Shown one piece after another: positions 45,287 to 54,416 of a stretch of DNA of 64,000 nt. The DNA is taken from NCBI GenBank assembly GCA_017502465.1, contig JAFVUY010000012.1:1-64000 (forward strand), given 5' to 3'. Position 1 is the first letter of the stretch. Every line of letters starts with the position of its first letter. The DNA comes from Bacilli bacterium. Lineage in GTDB: Bacteria; Bacillota_I; Bacilli_A; RFN20; CAG-826. The notes under the pieces are model-generated. The model saw only the letters and a list, made by a program, of their open reading frames with translations, searched no databases and was not told the origin of the DNA. The translations under genes were made by a program, and so were the position numbers.

Positions 45287-47680
45287 ATGAAAAAGAAAAC
45301 TTTAATCATATTACTTATTATTCCATTTATTATTAGTCTTATTACTTTTGTCTCAGTCACAATTATGACTAATTCTGTTTTAGCGGATATTTCAGATATT
45401 TCTTGGAAATACGCTTTTAATCAAGGCTTTAAAATCCAAGAAGAGGGATATAGATTAGACGCTAAAGCGGTTTATGATGAAAATCTAACATTAGCACCTG
45501 GCAATTCTTTAATTTGGTTTGCAAAAGAAGAAGACGGAAGTTCTACAGATGTTGTCTCTATTGAAAAAGAGGGAGAAAATTATTATCTTTACGCTTTAAA
45601 AGAAGGAGAATGCCAAGTCGTTTGTCAAAACGAAAGAGGAACGGTTTCAAAATATTTCAACGCACATATTTATGAAAACGGTGCAATTATTATTAACCCA
45701 AAACGCGAAGGTTCTTTATCAAATATTGATAATCAAGTTTATTATGGTCAATATGATTTAATTTATAGCGAACTCAAACTCGATAGCGCACTTAGTGTTG
45801 AGGCGAAATTTGAAGTTGTTCCAACTCTTTTAGATGGAGATAGTGAAATTTTTGCAACAAATTTAACTGACAATGTCTCTATTGATAATAATATTATCAC
45901 GATTAAAGGATATGGGGATGCGAGCATAAGATTTTACACTACCAGCGCCCCTATTGTCTCTTCATATTTCAATTTTAAAATTATTAAAGATGGCCATAAT
46001 GTTTTCAATTATAACGACCTACTTATGTGTACGAATTTCTCTAGTAAAGGCAAAGTTGTTGTTCTTCAAACCCATTTAGAATCTCTTCAAAATGTATATC
46101 GTAAAGATAATAACAACCGTTTTATTGATAAAAAACTCGAAGGAAAAGAATCATATAACATCTTTGGTAATTTTGATTTTTCAAAACAAAAATTTGCATT
46201 TGAAAACGAATTAGCGATTTTACCTTCAAGTTATAACGTTAATTACATTAACCAAGCTAATAAAATCTTGGATAAAGAGCAACAATTAGCGCCTAATATC
46301 AAAGTTGGCATTAATGTTAAAAAAGACTTCTATGGAAATGGCTTCACTATTAATGGTCACGGACTTGCCTATCCAAATCACGGGAAGATTGAAGTGAATG
46401 GAAAACTAACTCCAAAACAAGGGGATTATTTCTTTGGTCCTCTCCCATTTGTCACTATTGGATCTCTTAAAGATAATTCTGTGGTTAAGGCTTATGGACA
46501 AGATAACGCCTTAATGTATATCAATAACGATAATATCATTATTAATGATATTAAAATTAGAAATACAAATGAAATTAATAACATGTATAACCTTATATAC
46601 ACAGGAAGCGTTATTGATGTTAATGGTTATAATAACACGATTAAAAATTCAATTATTTCTAATGGAAGAAATGCGGTTAGAGCTTTCTCTTGTAATGGTT
46701 TAACAATATCTAATTCAATTCTTAAAAACGCTGCTCAATTCTTACTCGATGTCGGTAGTAATGAATATAATTCTTATGATTTAAATAAGGAAGTAGAAGT
46801 GACCTTTGAAGGGACTGATTATTCAAATGACTTTGAAACTTTATTTAGTTTTGACAATCCAAGTGGAGCGGATGCATTTATTAATCAAGTTATTACTTCT
46901 AATTTAGATGATACAAATAAAATCGACCATATCATTAAAACATTTAATCAGTTACAAGCAGGTTTAGATAATTTAGGCGGAATGGTTGATGAAAATAACA
47001 GAGTTATTTATAAAGATGTCATCAATTTAAATAAAGTTTTATTTTCTAATTCAGGAATATTCTCTATCGCTTTCGAAAGTATGTTTAATGGACCTTATTT
47101 ATATAATGGAACACCAACAGGAATCCATTCATTCTTAGATATGTTTTCTGCAATTTTACCTAATAAAATATCAGGAACTTCTTATCCTGCGCTTATTAAT
47201 GTCAGTGATGATTGTAAGTTCTATGATTGGAAAAATATTGACTCAATCGATACCAGCGTTCTTATTGAAGAAAACATCTCGAGTGTCATTAAACAAATAT
47301 TTGGTAAAGAATTCGAATTAACTATGGAAGATTATTTCCCAATGAAATCTTTACTAAAAGATGAATTAACTAATAAAAATTATTTCTTCAATCACGAAGG
47401 AAATAAATATATTAACTCTAAAGTCGCCTGGTATGGAGGAGGATTAAATCTCTCTTCTATTAACTTTGCTAACGAAGACTTAGGAGATAAATTAAGTATC
47501 AATTTACTTAGAAGTGTTTTAGAAAACAAATACATTTCTAACAATGATTATGTAAGACTTCTTGCAAAATGCGTTAACTTTGCAACAGGCTCACATCCAT
47601 TTAACTTCTTAACTAATGGAGAAGTTATGAAAACACCTGAGGAATTTAACAAAGTTCCTCAAATAGAAGATTTAAAATAA
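45287..47680 (+). CDS. Exported beta-helix protein with N-terminal membrane anchor
   Basis: 797 residues from the ATG at 45287, set by GGAGG; an in-frame ATG 57 nt upstream, inside the permease gene, is rejected. One membrane segment (about 5-27) is followed by an Ig-like domain (about 45-125; VVCQNERGTVSKYF). A right-handed parallel beta-helix covers about 400-500 (DNIIINDIKI, NNTIKNSIISNGRNAVRA, GLTISNSILKNAA). The C-terminal 300 residues are of unknown fold. Beta-helices bind or cut polysaccharides or build surface spikes; no catalytic triad is evident. It sits between the exporter and lipoprotein genes of the locus. Confidence 0.7.
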   Translation: MKKKTLIILLIIPFIISLITFVSVTIMTNSVLADISDISWKYAFNQGFKIQEEGYRLDAKAVYDENLTLAPGNSLIWFAKEEDGSSTDVVSIEKEGENYYLYALKEGECQVVCQNERGTVSKYFNAHIYENGAIIINPKREGSLSNIDNQVYYGQYDLIYSELKLDSALSVEAKFEVVPTLLDGDSEIFATNLTDNVSIDNNIITIKGYGDASIRFYTTSAPIVSSYFNFKIIKDGHNVFNYNDLLMCTNFSSKGKVVVLQTHLESLQNVYRKDNNNRFIDKKLEGKESYNIFGNFDFSKQKFAFENELAILPSSYNVNYINQANKILDKEQQLAPNIKVGINVKKDFYGNGFTINGHGLAYPNHGKIEVNGKLTPKQGDYFFGPLPFVTIGSLKDNSVVKAYGQDNALMYINNDNIIINDIKIRNTNEINNMYNLIYTGSVIDVNGYNNTIKNSIISNGRNAVRAFSCNGLTISNSILKNAAQFLLDVGSNEYNSYDLNKEVEVTFEGTDYSNDFETLFSFDNPSGADAFINQVITSNLDDTNKIDHIIKTFNQLQAGLDNLGGMVDENNRVIYKDVINLNKVLFSNSGIFSIAFESMFNGPYLYNGTPTGIHSFLDMFSAILPNKISGTSYPALINVSDDCKFYDWKNIDSIDTSVLIEENISSVIKQIFGKEFELTMEDYFPMKSLLKDELTNKNYFFNHEGNKYINSKVAWYGGGLNLSSINFANEDLGDKLSINLLRSVLENKYISNNDYVRLLAKCVNFATGSHPFNFLTNGEVMKTPEEFNKVPQIEDLK

Positions 47681-47698
47681 TTTAGGAGGTTTCATATT

Positions 47699-48823
47699 AT
47701 GAAAAAAGGTAAAAAATTATTTGTCGGATTAGCGTTATTATTAAGTTTAGGGGCAGTCTCGCTTTCATCTTGCTCGCTTTTTGCTGAAGAGGGTTATCAA
47801 ATCATTGGAATTGAGACAATTCATGATGAAGTTGGTGGATATACAGTTGTAAGAATTACCACAAATTCAGAAGATGAAGAAAACAAAGTAATTACTTTCA
47901 CAATCAGTGACGGAATTACTGGAAACGGCATTGATTCAATTACTGGTGTTCCTTCTAGCGATGGTAAATCCGTGATAGTAACAATCACATATACCGATCC
48001 AAATGTACCTGACACTGTTTTTACAATCCCTGTTATTTCTGGTGTTGATGGAAGGGGTATTGTAGGTGTTGAAACCTCCACAAATCAAAGTGGAAATATT
48101 GTCGTTACCTTTACCTATAGCGACAATACAACCTCATCATTTGAAATTCCTAAAGGAATTGATGGAAAAGATGGCAATGGCATTGATTCATTAGTTATCG
48201 ATAAAACATCAAAACCTGGTTATACAGTTATTATTGTCTATTTCACAGATCCTAACACCCCACCTTATGAAATTGAAATTCCTAATGGAGAAGATGGTGT
48301 GGGAATTGAAAAAATAGAAAAAAATGAGACAAAATCAACTTCCACAGTTGCTATTTATACAGTTTATTTAAGCGATGGAACTTCCTATGAAATTGAAATT
48401 CCAATCCCTCAAGCTACAACTTGGTTACACGGAGTGGACACCCCAAGCGACTCTATTGGAAAAGAAGGGGACTATTACTTAAACACAACAACTGGAGTTG
48501 TTTATGTCAAATATTCAGGAAAATGGGTTGAAATTTTCTCTATGAGAGGAAATGGTTCAGCGATTGATTTTGATGTAACTTTTAACCCATATGATGGAAC
48601 ATGGTCTAATGGAACTAACACTTCTTTAGTGTTTACAAATATCGAATATGGAACATATATCGACTTGGATGATATTCCAGTTCCAGTTAGGACTGGTTAT
48701 GTCTTTAATGGTTGGTATACAACTCCAAGCGATCATGAATATGCGGTTAATTCTGGTCAATTTACAGATTTAACACCTGTATTAAAAGATATGGAATTAT
48801 ATCCACGTTGGATTATTAAATAA
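47699..48823 (+). CDS. Repetitive surface lipoprotein with InlB-like C-terminus
   Basis: A 374-residue lipoprotein (LSSC, Cys25). Residues about 33-235 hold four imperfect repeats of 45-60 residues, each with a Gly/Asp-rich turn (DGITGNGIDSI, GVDGRGIVGVE, GIDGKDGNGIDSL, GEDGVGIEKIE) followed by two strands and an EIEIP-type end. A segment GEDG-to-W (WLHGVDTPSDSIG...YYLNTTTGVVYVKYSGKW) looks like the collagen-like/head segment found in many Firmicutes surface proteins. An InlB-type domain ends it (YVFNGWYTTPSD, ELYPRW). AGGAGG precedes the ATG. It is probably a structural or adhesive part of the locus. Confidence 0.75.
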   Translation: MKKGKKLFVGLALLLSLGAVSLSSCSLFAEEGYQIIGIETIHDEVGGYTVVRITTNSEDEENKVITFTISDGITGNGIDSITGVPSSDGKSVIVTITYTDPNVPDTVFTIPVISGVDGRGIVGVETSTNQSGNIVVTFTYSDNTTSSFEIPKGIDGKDGNGIDSLVIDKTSKPGYTVIIVYFTDPNTPPYEIEIPNGEDGVGIEKIEKNETKSTSTVAIYTVYLSDGTSYEIEIPIPQATTWLHGVDTPSDSIGKEGDYYLNTTTGVVYVKYSGKWVEIFSMRGNGSAIDFDVTFNPYDGTWSNGTNTSLVFTNIEYGTYIDLDDIPVPVRTGYVFNGWYTTPSDHEYAVNSGQFTDLTPVLKDMELYPRWIIK

Positions 48824-48834
48824 AAGGAAAATAG

Positions 48835-49482
48835 ATGAAAAAAGGTTTTAAAAAATATCAAATTGGGTTAGTGCTTTCCACCCTTGCCTTATTAAACTTA
48901 TCCGTTATCGGATATGCAAGTTTTAATATGAAAGATATCAAGGATGAAAGCAACACTAATGACATAGTCATTAATGTAGGCAATGCTTCAAAAGAAAGCA
49001 TCTCTTTTTCCAATGTTGAAATCAAACCTTTTTCTATTTCTAGCGGCGGTTTTTACGATAGTGTTAACAAAACTTATTCAAAAAGCACCGCAATAGTTAG
49101 AGTTAATGCAACTGTTACAAGTAGTCTTACTATTGATATGCCTTTAAGGTTTACTTTAGCTGTAAGCGATAATGACGCTATTAGTGATTTTAGTTTTTAT
49201 AATCTTACTAACGCTATTAAGGTTAATTTTAATTCTAGAAGCGATAATATTTACACATATAATAGCAAAACTGAAACTGAATTAATTCATGAATTAGTTG
49301 CTTCAAAAATATCCACAACACAAAACACAATTCCTAATGGAGTGTATAACCTCCAAATGGAATACGCTTTTACTATTTTGTCTAGTTTGCAACAAAGCTT
49401 TACAACAAGTGTATTTGATAAAATTTATCAAAGTGATTTAAGCTTTAAGTTAACTATCGAATCAATATACGGAGAAAAATAA
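48835..49482 (+). CDS. SipW-dependent exported protein (TasA-like), third paralogue
   Basis: A 215-residue protein. The signal helix ends SVIGYASFNM, a SipW-type cleavage region. It is followed by VINVGNASKESISFSNVEI, which parallels the start of the first paralogue (VVDTAKNESISISAEL). The mature domain is beta-rich, Ser-rich and without enzyme motifs. Its TAA shares a base with the next ATG (TAATG), so it is translationally coupled to the Hint-domain protein. It may be a minor or capping subunit of the same surface polymer. Confidence 0.7.
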   Translation: MKKGFKKYQIGLVLSTLALLNLSVIGYASFNMKDIKDESNTNDIVINVGNASKESISFSNVEIKPFSISSGGFYDSVNKTYSKSTAIVRVNATVTSSLTIDMPLRFTLAVSDNDAISDFSFYNLTNAIKVNFNSRSDNIYTYNSKTETELIHELVASKISTTQNTIPNGVYNLQMEYAFTILSSLQQSFTTSVFDKIYQSDLSFKLTIESIYGEK

Positions 49483-52157
49483 TGAAATTTATAAAGTCTG
49501 GAATTTCTAAATTTTATATATTCGTTTTAATCCTAGTGATAGGATGTATTTCCGTAGGAAGTGCAGCTTTTGTTTATGTTCAAAATAATTCTATTTCTTC
49601 ATCTGAAGGAGGAGTAACAGTTATTGACGTGGCTAGAAATGTCACTAAAGGAACAACTTATAAAACTATTCATACAGCATTAGAAGAAGCGGAAAGTGGA
49701 GAAACTGTTACCATTATTCCTAATACAAACGCTGTCTTGTATAAAAACGCCACCATAAAAAGCGGTGTGACTTTATCTGTCCCTCTTAGTGATGGAAACA
49801 TTGATGCAACAAGCGCTAACGGAAACTCTGATATTGCATATGAAGATTTAACTAAAGAGGAGAAAGTAAAGTTTGAATATACAATAGTCAATAGTTTTAC
49901 TATTGATAAAAACGTTACATTAAATGTTTTAGGCACATTAAGTATATATGGTCAACTATCTGGTAGCGGCGGTGGAGCTGATTATGTTGGCCAACCTTGT
50001 GGAAATACGACATGTGTATATATGGAATCCGGTTCGCTTATTAACGCTACTGGAACAACATCAAAAGTCATAGCGAGAGGTTTTATTAAAGACGCAAGAG
50101 AATTTTCAGAAGGCGAAACTAAGCCGAAAGTTAATATTCATAGCGGTGCAGATATTAAAATGCCATATATTTTAAGAGACTTCAAAGGTGGTTCAGTTTC
50201 CGCGGCTATTTACAAAGAAACCTTTGGTTTGTTATTATACACCCCAGCTACACCTATTTATGCTGCTCCTTTTTATCAATTCCAAATAGTTAATGTAGAA
50301 CCTATTTTAGATGTTGATTACGATTCTACTATCACAAGCATTGTTAATATCGATGCTGGTGGACAAATGAATTCCAAAGAACTTAATTTCTTAGGAAAAG
50401 ACGAAAATGCATTTTTACAGTTCACATCAACTTATTCTAAGATGATCGCCGATTATGATAGTGGTAGTGAAATATGTGATGTCAATTTTATCGGTGGACT
50501 ACGAATGAATGGAATGGCTATTACTCTTAATATTCCAATCGTGGGAGATAAAAATTTTGATACAGCAGATTATGTTTATCCACTTTCGTGGAGACATAGA
50601 ATTACTTTATCAAAAGATCCTAACCAAGAAAGTGCGACCTATACTATCGACCAAGATTTTAAAATCTTGCCTGGTAGTTATCTTGAAGTAGCTAAGGGCG
50701 CTAATCTAGTTTGTAGCGGTGCGATTTCTATCTATGAATATGGAGAAAGAGTCAACCCTTATTTTAATGACTCAAATTACCAAGGCGAACTCTCCAAATA
50801 TAACAAACTAGTTGATGAAGATGGAGATGGTGTTTCTACCATTAGATACGCTCAATCGACCGCTCCCACAACTTTCCTTATAAGCGGTAATTTAACTGCT
50901 AATAAACTAGGTGGAATTATTAAAGCAGGTGAAGAAGGAGCGACATTTATCGCTAGTGAATCATCAATTGTTTCTTTTTATGAAGCTACATCATATGAAG
51001 GTAGCAATTATCAAACTGTTATTAAGAATAAAGACTTAATTGATAATCCTCTTAAAGGTAATTTTAAAGGAACATTTACCTCTTTAAGCGCGAACACTTT
51101 ATACACTAGCGACGCGAATAATAGTTGGACAATTGCAAACTTCGAAGAAAAGATTGTTGTAGATTCTACCTCCAGCATTACAATTACTGCAGAACAAACC
51201 TCAGTCACAAAACAATTAAGTGCGACAATTTATGGTTTAGAGGCAAGTGAGCCACAAATTACTATTAAAAATAGTAATGGAAATACGCCTACAACTTTAA
51301 CAGAAACTCATACAGTATCTGCTTATGACTCTAACACTCAAACAAGAACTATAGATATTACTTTAAACGCTAGCGACTCCACTGCAGGTACATATACATA
51401 TACTCTTACAATTACATGTGGAGATAAGAGTGCAACTTGCACAGTTACTGTTACTAAAGAAGAAGATCAATCAGGCGGAACATGTCTTGCTGAAGGAACA
51501 TTAATTACACTTGCTAACGGAACTCAAAAAGCTGTTGAAAATATCAAAGCAGGTGACGAATTATTAGTCTTTAATCATGAAATCGGAAGATTTGATACTT
51601 CAACTGTCTTATTTAACGACACTGAAGAGATGAAAGATTACAAAGTAATCAATTTAGTCTTTGAAAGCGGCAGAAGTATTAAAGTAATTGGAGAACATGG
51701 TTTCTTTGATTTAGATACAATGCAATATGAATATATCGATATAAGTAACTATGAAACATTTATAGGACATACATTTGTAAATATTGGAGATAGAGTTAAT
51801 TTTGGTAAAGAAAAATTTGTTGATGCTTTCGTTACAAATGAATGTATAAAAGTTTATTCTCCTGTCACAAAATATCATCTAAATTATTTCAGTGAGGGTA
51901 TGCTATCTATGCCAGGTGGTATTAAAGGCTTATTCAATATCTTTGATATTGATGAAGACTTATCATATAACGAAATTAATAAAGTAAGAGATATAGATCA
52001 ATATGGATTATTCACTTATGAAGACTTCAAAGATCTTGTTTCTTATGAGATTTATGAGTCATTCCCAACCCCTTACTTTAAAGTATCTATTGGTAAAGGA
52101 AAAATGACTTATGATGACTTACGTTACTATATAGAAAGATATACGCCACTAATGTAA
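49482..52157 (+). CDS. Large surface protein with beta-helix, Ig-like and Hint domains
   Basis: An 891-residue protein. The signal helix ends SVGSAAFVYVQ, a SipW-type motif. Repetitive beta-helix-like sequence covers about 55-560, an Ig-like domain about 565-660 and a Hint domain about 668-810. The Hint domain begins with C668 (CLAEGTLITLANG), has KAGDELLVFNHE, block-B H739 in GEHGFF and a late H799 in YHLNYFSEGML. About 80 residues follow. Hint domains cut the chain at their first Cys and can pass the upstream part to a nucleophile, as in hedgehog proteins and bacterial intein-like elements. Autoprocessing or covalent attachment of the surface part is therefore plausible. Confidence 0.82.
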   Translation: MKFIKSGISKFYIFVLILVIGCISVGSAAFVYVQNNSISSSEGGVTVIDVARNVTKGTTYKTIHTALEEAESGETVTIIPNTNAVLYKNATIKSGVTLSVPLSDGNIDATSANGNSDIAYEDLTKEEKVKFEYTIVNSFTIDKNVTLNVLGTLSIYGQLSGSGGGADYVGQPCGNTTCVYMESGSLINATGTTSKVIARGFIKDAREFSEGETKPKVNIHSGADIKMPYILRDFKGGSVSAAIYKETFGLLLYTPATPIYAAPFYQFQIVNVEPILDVDYDSTITSIVNIDAGGQMNSKELNFLGKDENAFLQFTSTYSKMIADYDSGSEICDVNFIGGLRMNGMAITLNIPIVGDKNFDTADYVYPLSWRHRITLSKDPNQESATYTIDQDFKILPGSYLEVAKGANLVCSGAISIYEYGERVNPYFNDSNYQGELSKYNKLVDEDGDGVSTIRYAQSTAPTTFLISGNLTANKLGGIIKAGEEGATFIASESSIVSFYEATSYEGSNYQTVIKNKDLIDNPLKGNFKGTFTSLSANTLYTSDANNSWTIANFEEKIVVDSTSSITITAEQTSVTKQLSATIYGLEASEPQITIKNSNGNTPTTLTETHTVSAYDSNTQTRTIDITLNASDSTAGTYTYTLTITCGDKSATCTVTVTKEEDQSGGTCLAEGTLITLANGTQKAVENIKAGDELLVFNHEIGRFDTSTVLFNDTEEMKDYKVINLVFESGRSIKVIGEHGFFDLDTMQYEYIDISNYETFIGHTFVNIGDRVNFGKEKFVDAFVTNECIKVYSPVTKYHLNYFSEGMLSMPGGIKGLFNIFDIDEDLSYNEINKVRDIDQYGLFTYEDFKDLVSYEIYESFPTPYFKVSIGKGKMTYDDLRYYIERYTPLM

Positions 52158-52163
52158 TCTTTA

Positions 52164-52193
52164 AAAAGGGTAGAGAAATCTATCCTTTTGTTT
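52164..52193 (+). terminator. Terminator of the SipW locus
   Basis: AAAAGGGTAGA (52164-52174), GAAA loop, TCTATCCTTTT (52179-52189), one G-U pair, T-rich end. The malQ -35 box overlaps its tail. Confidence 0.8.
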
Positions 52194-52220
52194 GCAAAAT
52201 TTGCGTTTTTAGATTTTAAT
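52192..52220 (+). promoter_or_regulatory. Promoter for a leaderless malQ mRNA
   Basis: TTGCAA (52192-52197), 17-nt spacer, TTTAAT (52215-52220). The expected start falls on the ATG at 52227. Confidence 0.6.
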
Positions 52221-52226
52221 ATAGTT

Positions 52227-53642
52227 ATGAGAACAAATTTAGGTATTTTAATGCCAGTAGCATCTCTTCCAGCAAGACATGGTATTGGCGACTTTGGCGA
52301 AACTAGTATTCGCTTTATTGATTGGTTAAGTAAAAACCATTATCGTTATTGGCAAATTTTGCCACTTAATCCATTAGGACCTGGTGATTCTCCTTATATG
52401 TCAGCCTGCTCTTATGCATTTGACTGGAGATATATCAATCTTGATTTACTCGTCGAGGACGGATTGCTTGATAAGGTTCCAAATTACCGTAAAGCAGCTT
52501 CTGAAATTAATTATTGGAGAGTGGGAAACTTCAAAAAGAAGTGGTTATGGAAAGCTTATCTTAATTATTTAAAGACCCCAATGAATGGTATTAAAAAATT
52601 CAAAACTAAAAACCCATGGGTTGTTCACTTCGCAACTTTTGAAGTTTTCAAACAAATGAATGATAATCGTGCGTGGAATGAATGGGAAGAATGGCAAATT
52701 AATTATTTCCAAGAACACACAAACGCTCCAAAACATTTATTAAAACAAATTAATTTTTCAATTTTTATCCAATATGTCGCCGCGAAACAATGGAAAAGAG
52801 TCCTCTCTCACGCGAGACGTAGAGGTGTTAAATTAATCGCGGATATGCCTTTCTACTGCGGTTTCGATTCTATTGAAGTTTGGTTAAATCAAGACCAATT
52901 CTTAATTGAAAATCATCGTCAAACACATGAAGGTGGGGTTCCACCAGATGCATTCTCTGATGTTGGTCAATTATGGGGTTCTCCAATCTATAACTTTGAA
53001 AAGATGAAGGAAAACAATTATTCACTTTTAGTTAATAGAACAGGATTTTTGGCCTCAATCTGTGATTATTTAAGATTAGATCACTTTAGAGCGTTCGATA
53101 CATATTACGTTATTCCTGCAGGTATGCCTGACGCTAAAATTGGGGAATGGAAAGTTGGTCCTAGAACTGATTTCTTTGAAGCTTTATATAAAGCTTATCC
53201 AAATATAAATCTCATCGCTGAAGACTTAGGGGAATTATTCCCATCTGTCTTAGAACTTAGAGATCATTATAATTTCCCAGGAATGTTCATTGTTGAGTTT
53301 ACTGTCTTTGATCAAAATGCCTGGCCAAATAACAATATGATTGTTTATACAGGCACTCATGATAATGCGACACTTCTTGGTTGGTTAAATAGTTTACCAA
53401 GACATGACATTGACCATTTAAAATGGAAATTCAATGAACAAGATGAATCAAAATTGTTTGATAGATTGTTCGAATATACGCTTTCTCTTCCAAGTTTAAT
53501 GACAATCTTCCCACTTCAAGATTTACTTAAACTTGATAATAGAGCAAGACTTAACACTCCAGGAACTGTGGGATATCCAAACTTCGTTTGGAAAATTAAA
53601 TCATTTGATTGCTTAAAGAAAATCAAATTCAAAATTAAATAA
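52227..53642 (+). CDS. malQ: 4-alpha-glucanotransferase (GH77)
   Basis: 471 residues from the ATG at 52227. An upstream in-frame start at 52188 would begin translation before the promoter and adds 13 residues not typical of the family, which begins near GILMPVASLPARHGIGDFG. Catalytic residues are D285 (LRLDHFR), E332 (IAEDLG) and D379 (THDN). It is cytoplasmic and rearranges maltodextrins made by the secreted amylase and pullulanase encoded at 27-35 kb. The -10 box lies 6 nt before the ATG with no Shine-Dalgarno site, so a leaderless mRNA is likely. Confidence 0.92.
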   Translation: MRTNLGILMPVASLPARHGIGDFGETSIRFIDWLSKNHYRYWQILPLNPLGPGDSPYMSACSYAFDWRYINLDLLVEDGLLDKVPNYRKAASEINYWRVGNFKKKWLWKAYLNYLKTPMNGIKKFKTKNPWVVHFATFEVFKQMNDNRAWNEWEEWQINYFQEHTNAPKHLLKQINFSIFIQYVAAKQWKRVLSHARRRGVKLIADMPFYCGFDSIEVWLNQDQFLIENHRQTHEGGVPPDAFSDVGQLWGSPIYNFEKMKENNYSLLVNRTGFLASICDYLRLDHFRAFDTYYVIPAGMPDAKIGEWKVGPRTDFFEALYKAYPNINLIAEDLGELFPSVLELRDHYNFPGMFIVEFTVFDQNAWPNNNMIVYTGTHDNATLLGWLNSLPRHDIDHLKWKFNEQDESKLFDRLFEYTLSLPSLMTIFPLQDLLKLDNRARLNTPGTVGYPNFVWKIKSFDCLKKIKFKIK

Positions 53643-53648
53643 AAAAAT

Positions 53649-53700
53649 ACGCATCTTCTTTAAAATGGTGACTACCCATCAAAAATGAAGGTGCGTTTTC
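53649..53700. terminator. Long bidirectional terminator between malQ and mntP
   Basis: ACGCATCTTC (53649-53658) pairs with GAAGGTGCGT (53687-53696), one G-U pair. An inner ATGG/CCAT hairpin folds the 28-nt loop. T-rich on the + strand; A-rich upstream gives T on the - strand. Confidence 0.75.
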
Positions 53701-54341
53701 TATATAAGATTTAAATAATTAGATAATAAAATCCAAATTGCTAATAAGGTAAGAATTATTCCTCCTACTAAATTAGCAATTTCTATTTTTCCTTTAAATA
53801 ATTTGTCAAACACATTGCCTAAGAATAAACCAATTATGCACATAATAAATGTAATGATTATAATAATTGAGATGTGTAAGAATATCGTATAGTTAGTTGA
53901 CAATCCGTGTTTAAGTGATACCCCAACTGCGAGAGCGTCGATGGAGGTCGCAAAGCCCATAACAATAATTTCTTTAAAACTAATTAGACGACAAGAGGCA
54001 TCTTTATCTTTATTTTTTTTAATAGAAATACAAGCCTCAATTATCATTTTGAAACCTAAAAATAGGAGTAATCCAAAAGATATCCAGCAGACTACATTAG
54101 TTAATATTTCAGAAACTTGCTCTCCAGCTGCTGTGCCTATTAGATATTCGACACATTCGATTATCCAATAGCCTCCTAATGGCATAAGACCTTGAAGCAC
54201 ACCAAAAATAAGTGCGACAAGTATCATTTTCTTTTTAGTTAAGTTCGAACACACTAAACCGTCAGTGACACTTACAGCAAAGGCATCCATACTAAGAGCG
54301 AACGCCAATAATAATATTTGACTTAAAATTTCTAATGACAT
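53700..54341 (-). CDS. mntP: Manganese efflux pump MntP
   Basis: 213 residues from the ATG at 54341; a TTG two codons upstream is unlikely. Six membrane helices form two related halves. LSMDAFAVSV and ATSIDALAVGVS each carry the Asp used for Mn2+ binding in the MntP family. A His/Lys loop (KKNKDKDASCR) joins the halves. It protects the cell from excess manganese. A consensus TATAAT (54350-54355 on this strand) ends 8 nt before the ATG, indicating a near-leaderless transcript. I saw no yybP-ykoY-type riboswitch in the short upstream space. Confidence 0.88.
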   Translation of the reverse strand: MSLEILSQILLLAFALSMDAFAVSVTDGLVCSNLTKKKMILVALIFGVLQGLMPLGGYWIIECVEYLIGTAAGEQVSEILTNVVCWISFGLLLFLGFKMIIEACISIKKNKDKDASCRLISFKEIIVMGFATSIDALAVGVSLKHGLSTNYTIFLHISIIIIITFIMCIIGLFLGNVFDKLFKGKIEIANLVGGIILTLLAIWILLSNYLNLI

Positions 54342-54349
54342 AGGCAAAC

Positions 54350-54378
54350 ATTATATCTTAGAGAAAAAAAGAAATAAA
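54350..54378 (-). promoter_or_regulatory. Promoter of mntP
   Basis: On the - strand: TTTATT (54378-54373), 17-nt spacer, TATAAT (54355-54350). The -35 matches only 3 of 6; the -10 is perfect. Confidence 0.55.
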
Positions 54379-54403
54379 CTATTATTTCCCCTTCAATTGC
54401 GTA

Positions 54404-54409
54404 TATAAT
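54404..54409 (+). promoter_or_regulatory. -10 element of the LRR membrane protein gene
   Basis: TATAAT overlaps an ATG at 54408, so that codon cannot be in the mRNA. The expected start is at the next ATG, 54417. No good -35 is seen. Confidence 0.55.
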
Positions 54410-54416
54410 GAAAAAG

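Noticed and set aside
51483..52157. Intein in the large surface protein
   Set aside because: The Hint region is followed by a short C-terminal tail without a clear His-Asn plus nucleophile junction or a host domain split in two, so a Hint autoprocessing domain fits better.
53800..54400. Manganese (yybP-ykoY) riboswitch upstream of mntP
   Set aside because: The space between the -10 box and the mntP ATG is only 8 nt, so there is no room for a riboswitch.
54408..54416. ATG at 54408 as the start of the LRR membrane protein
   Set aside because: It lies within the TATAAT box and cannot be in the mRNA from that promoter.
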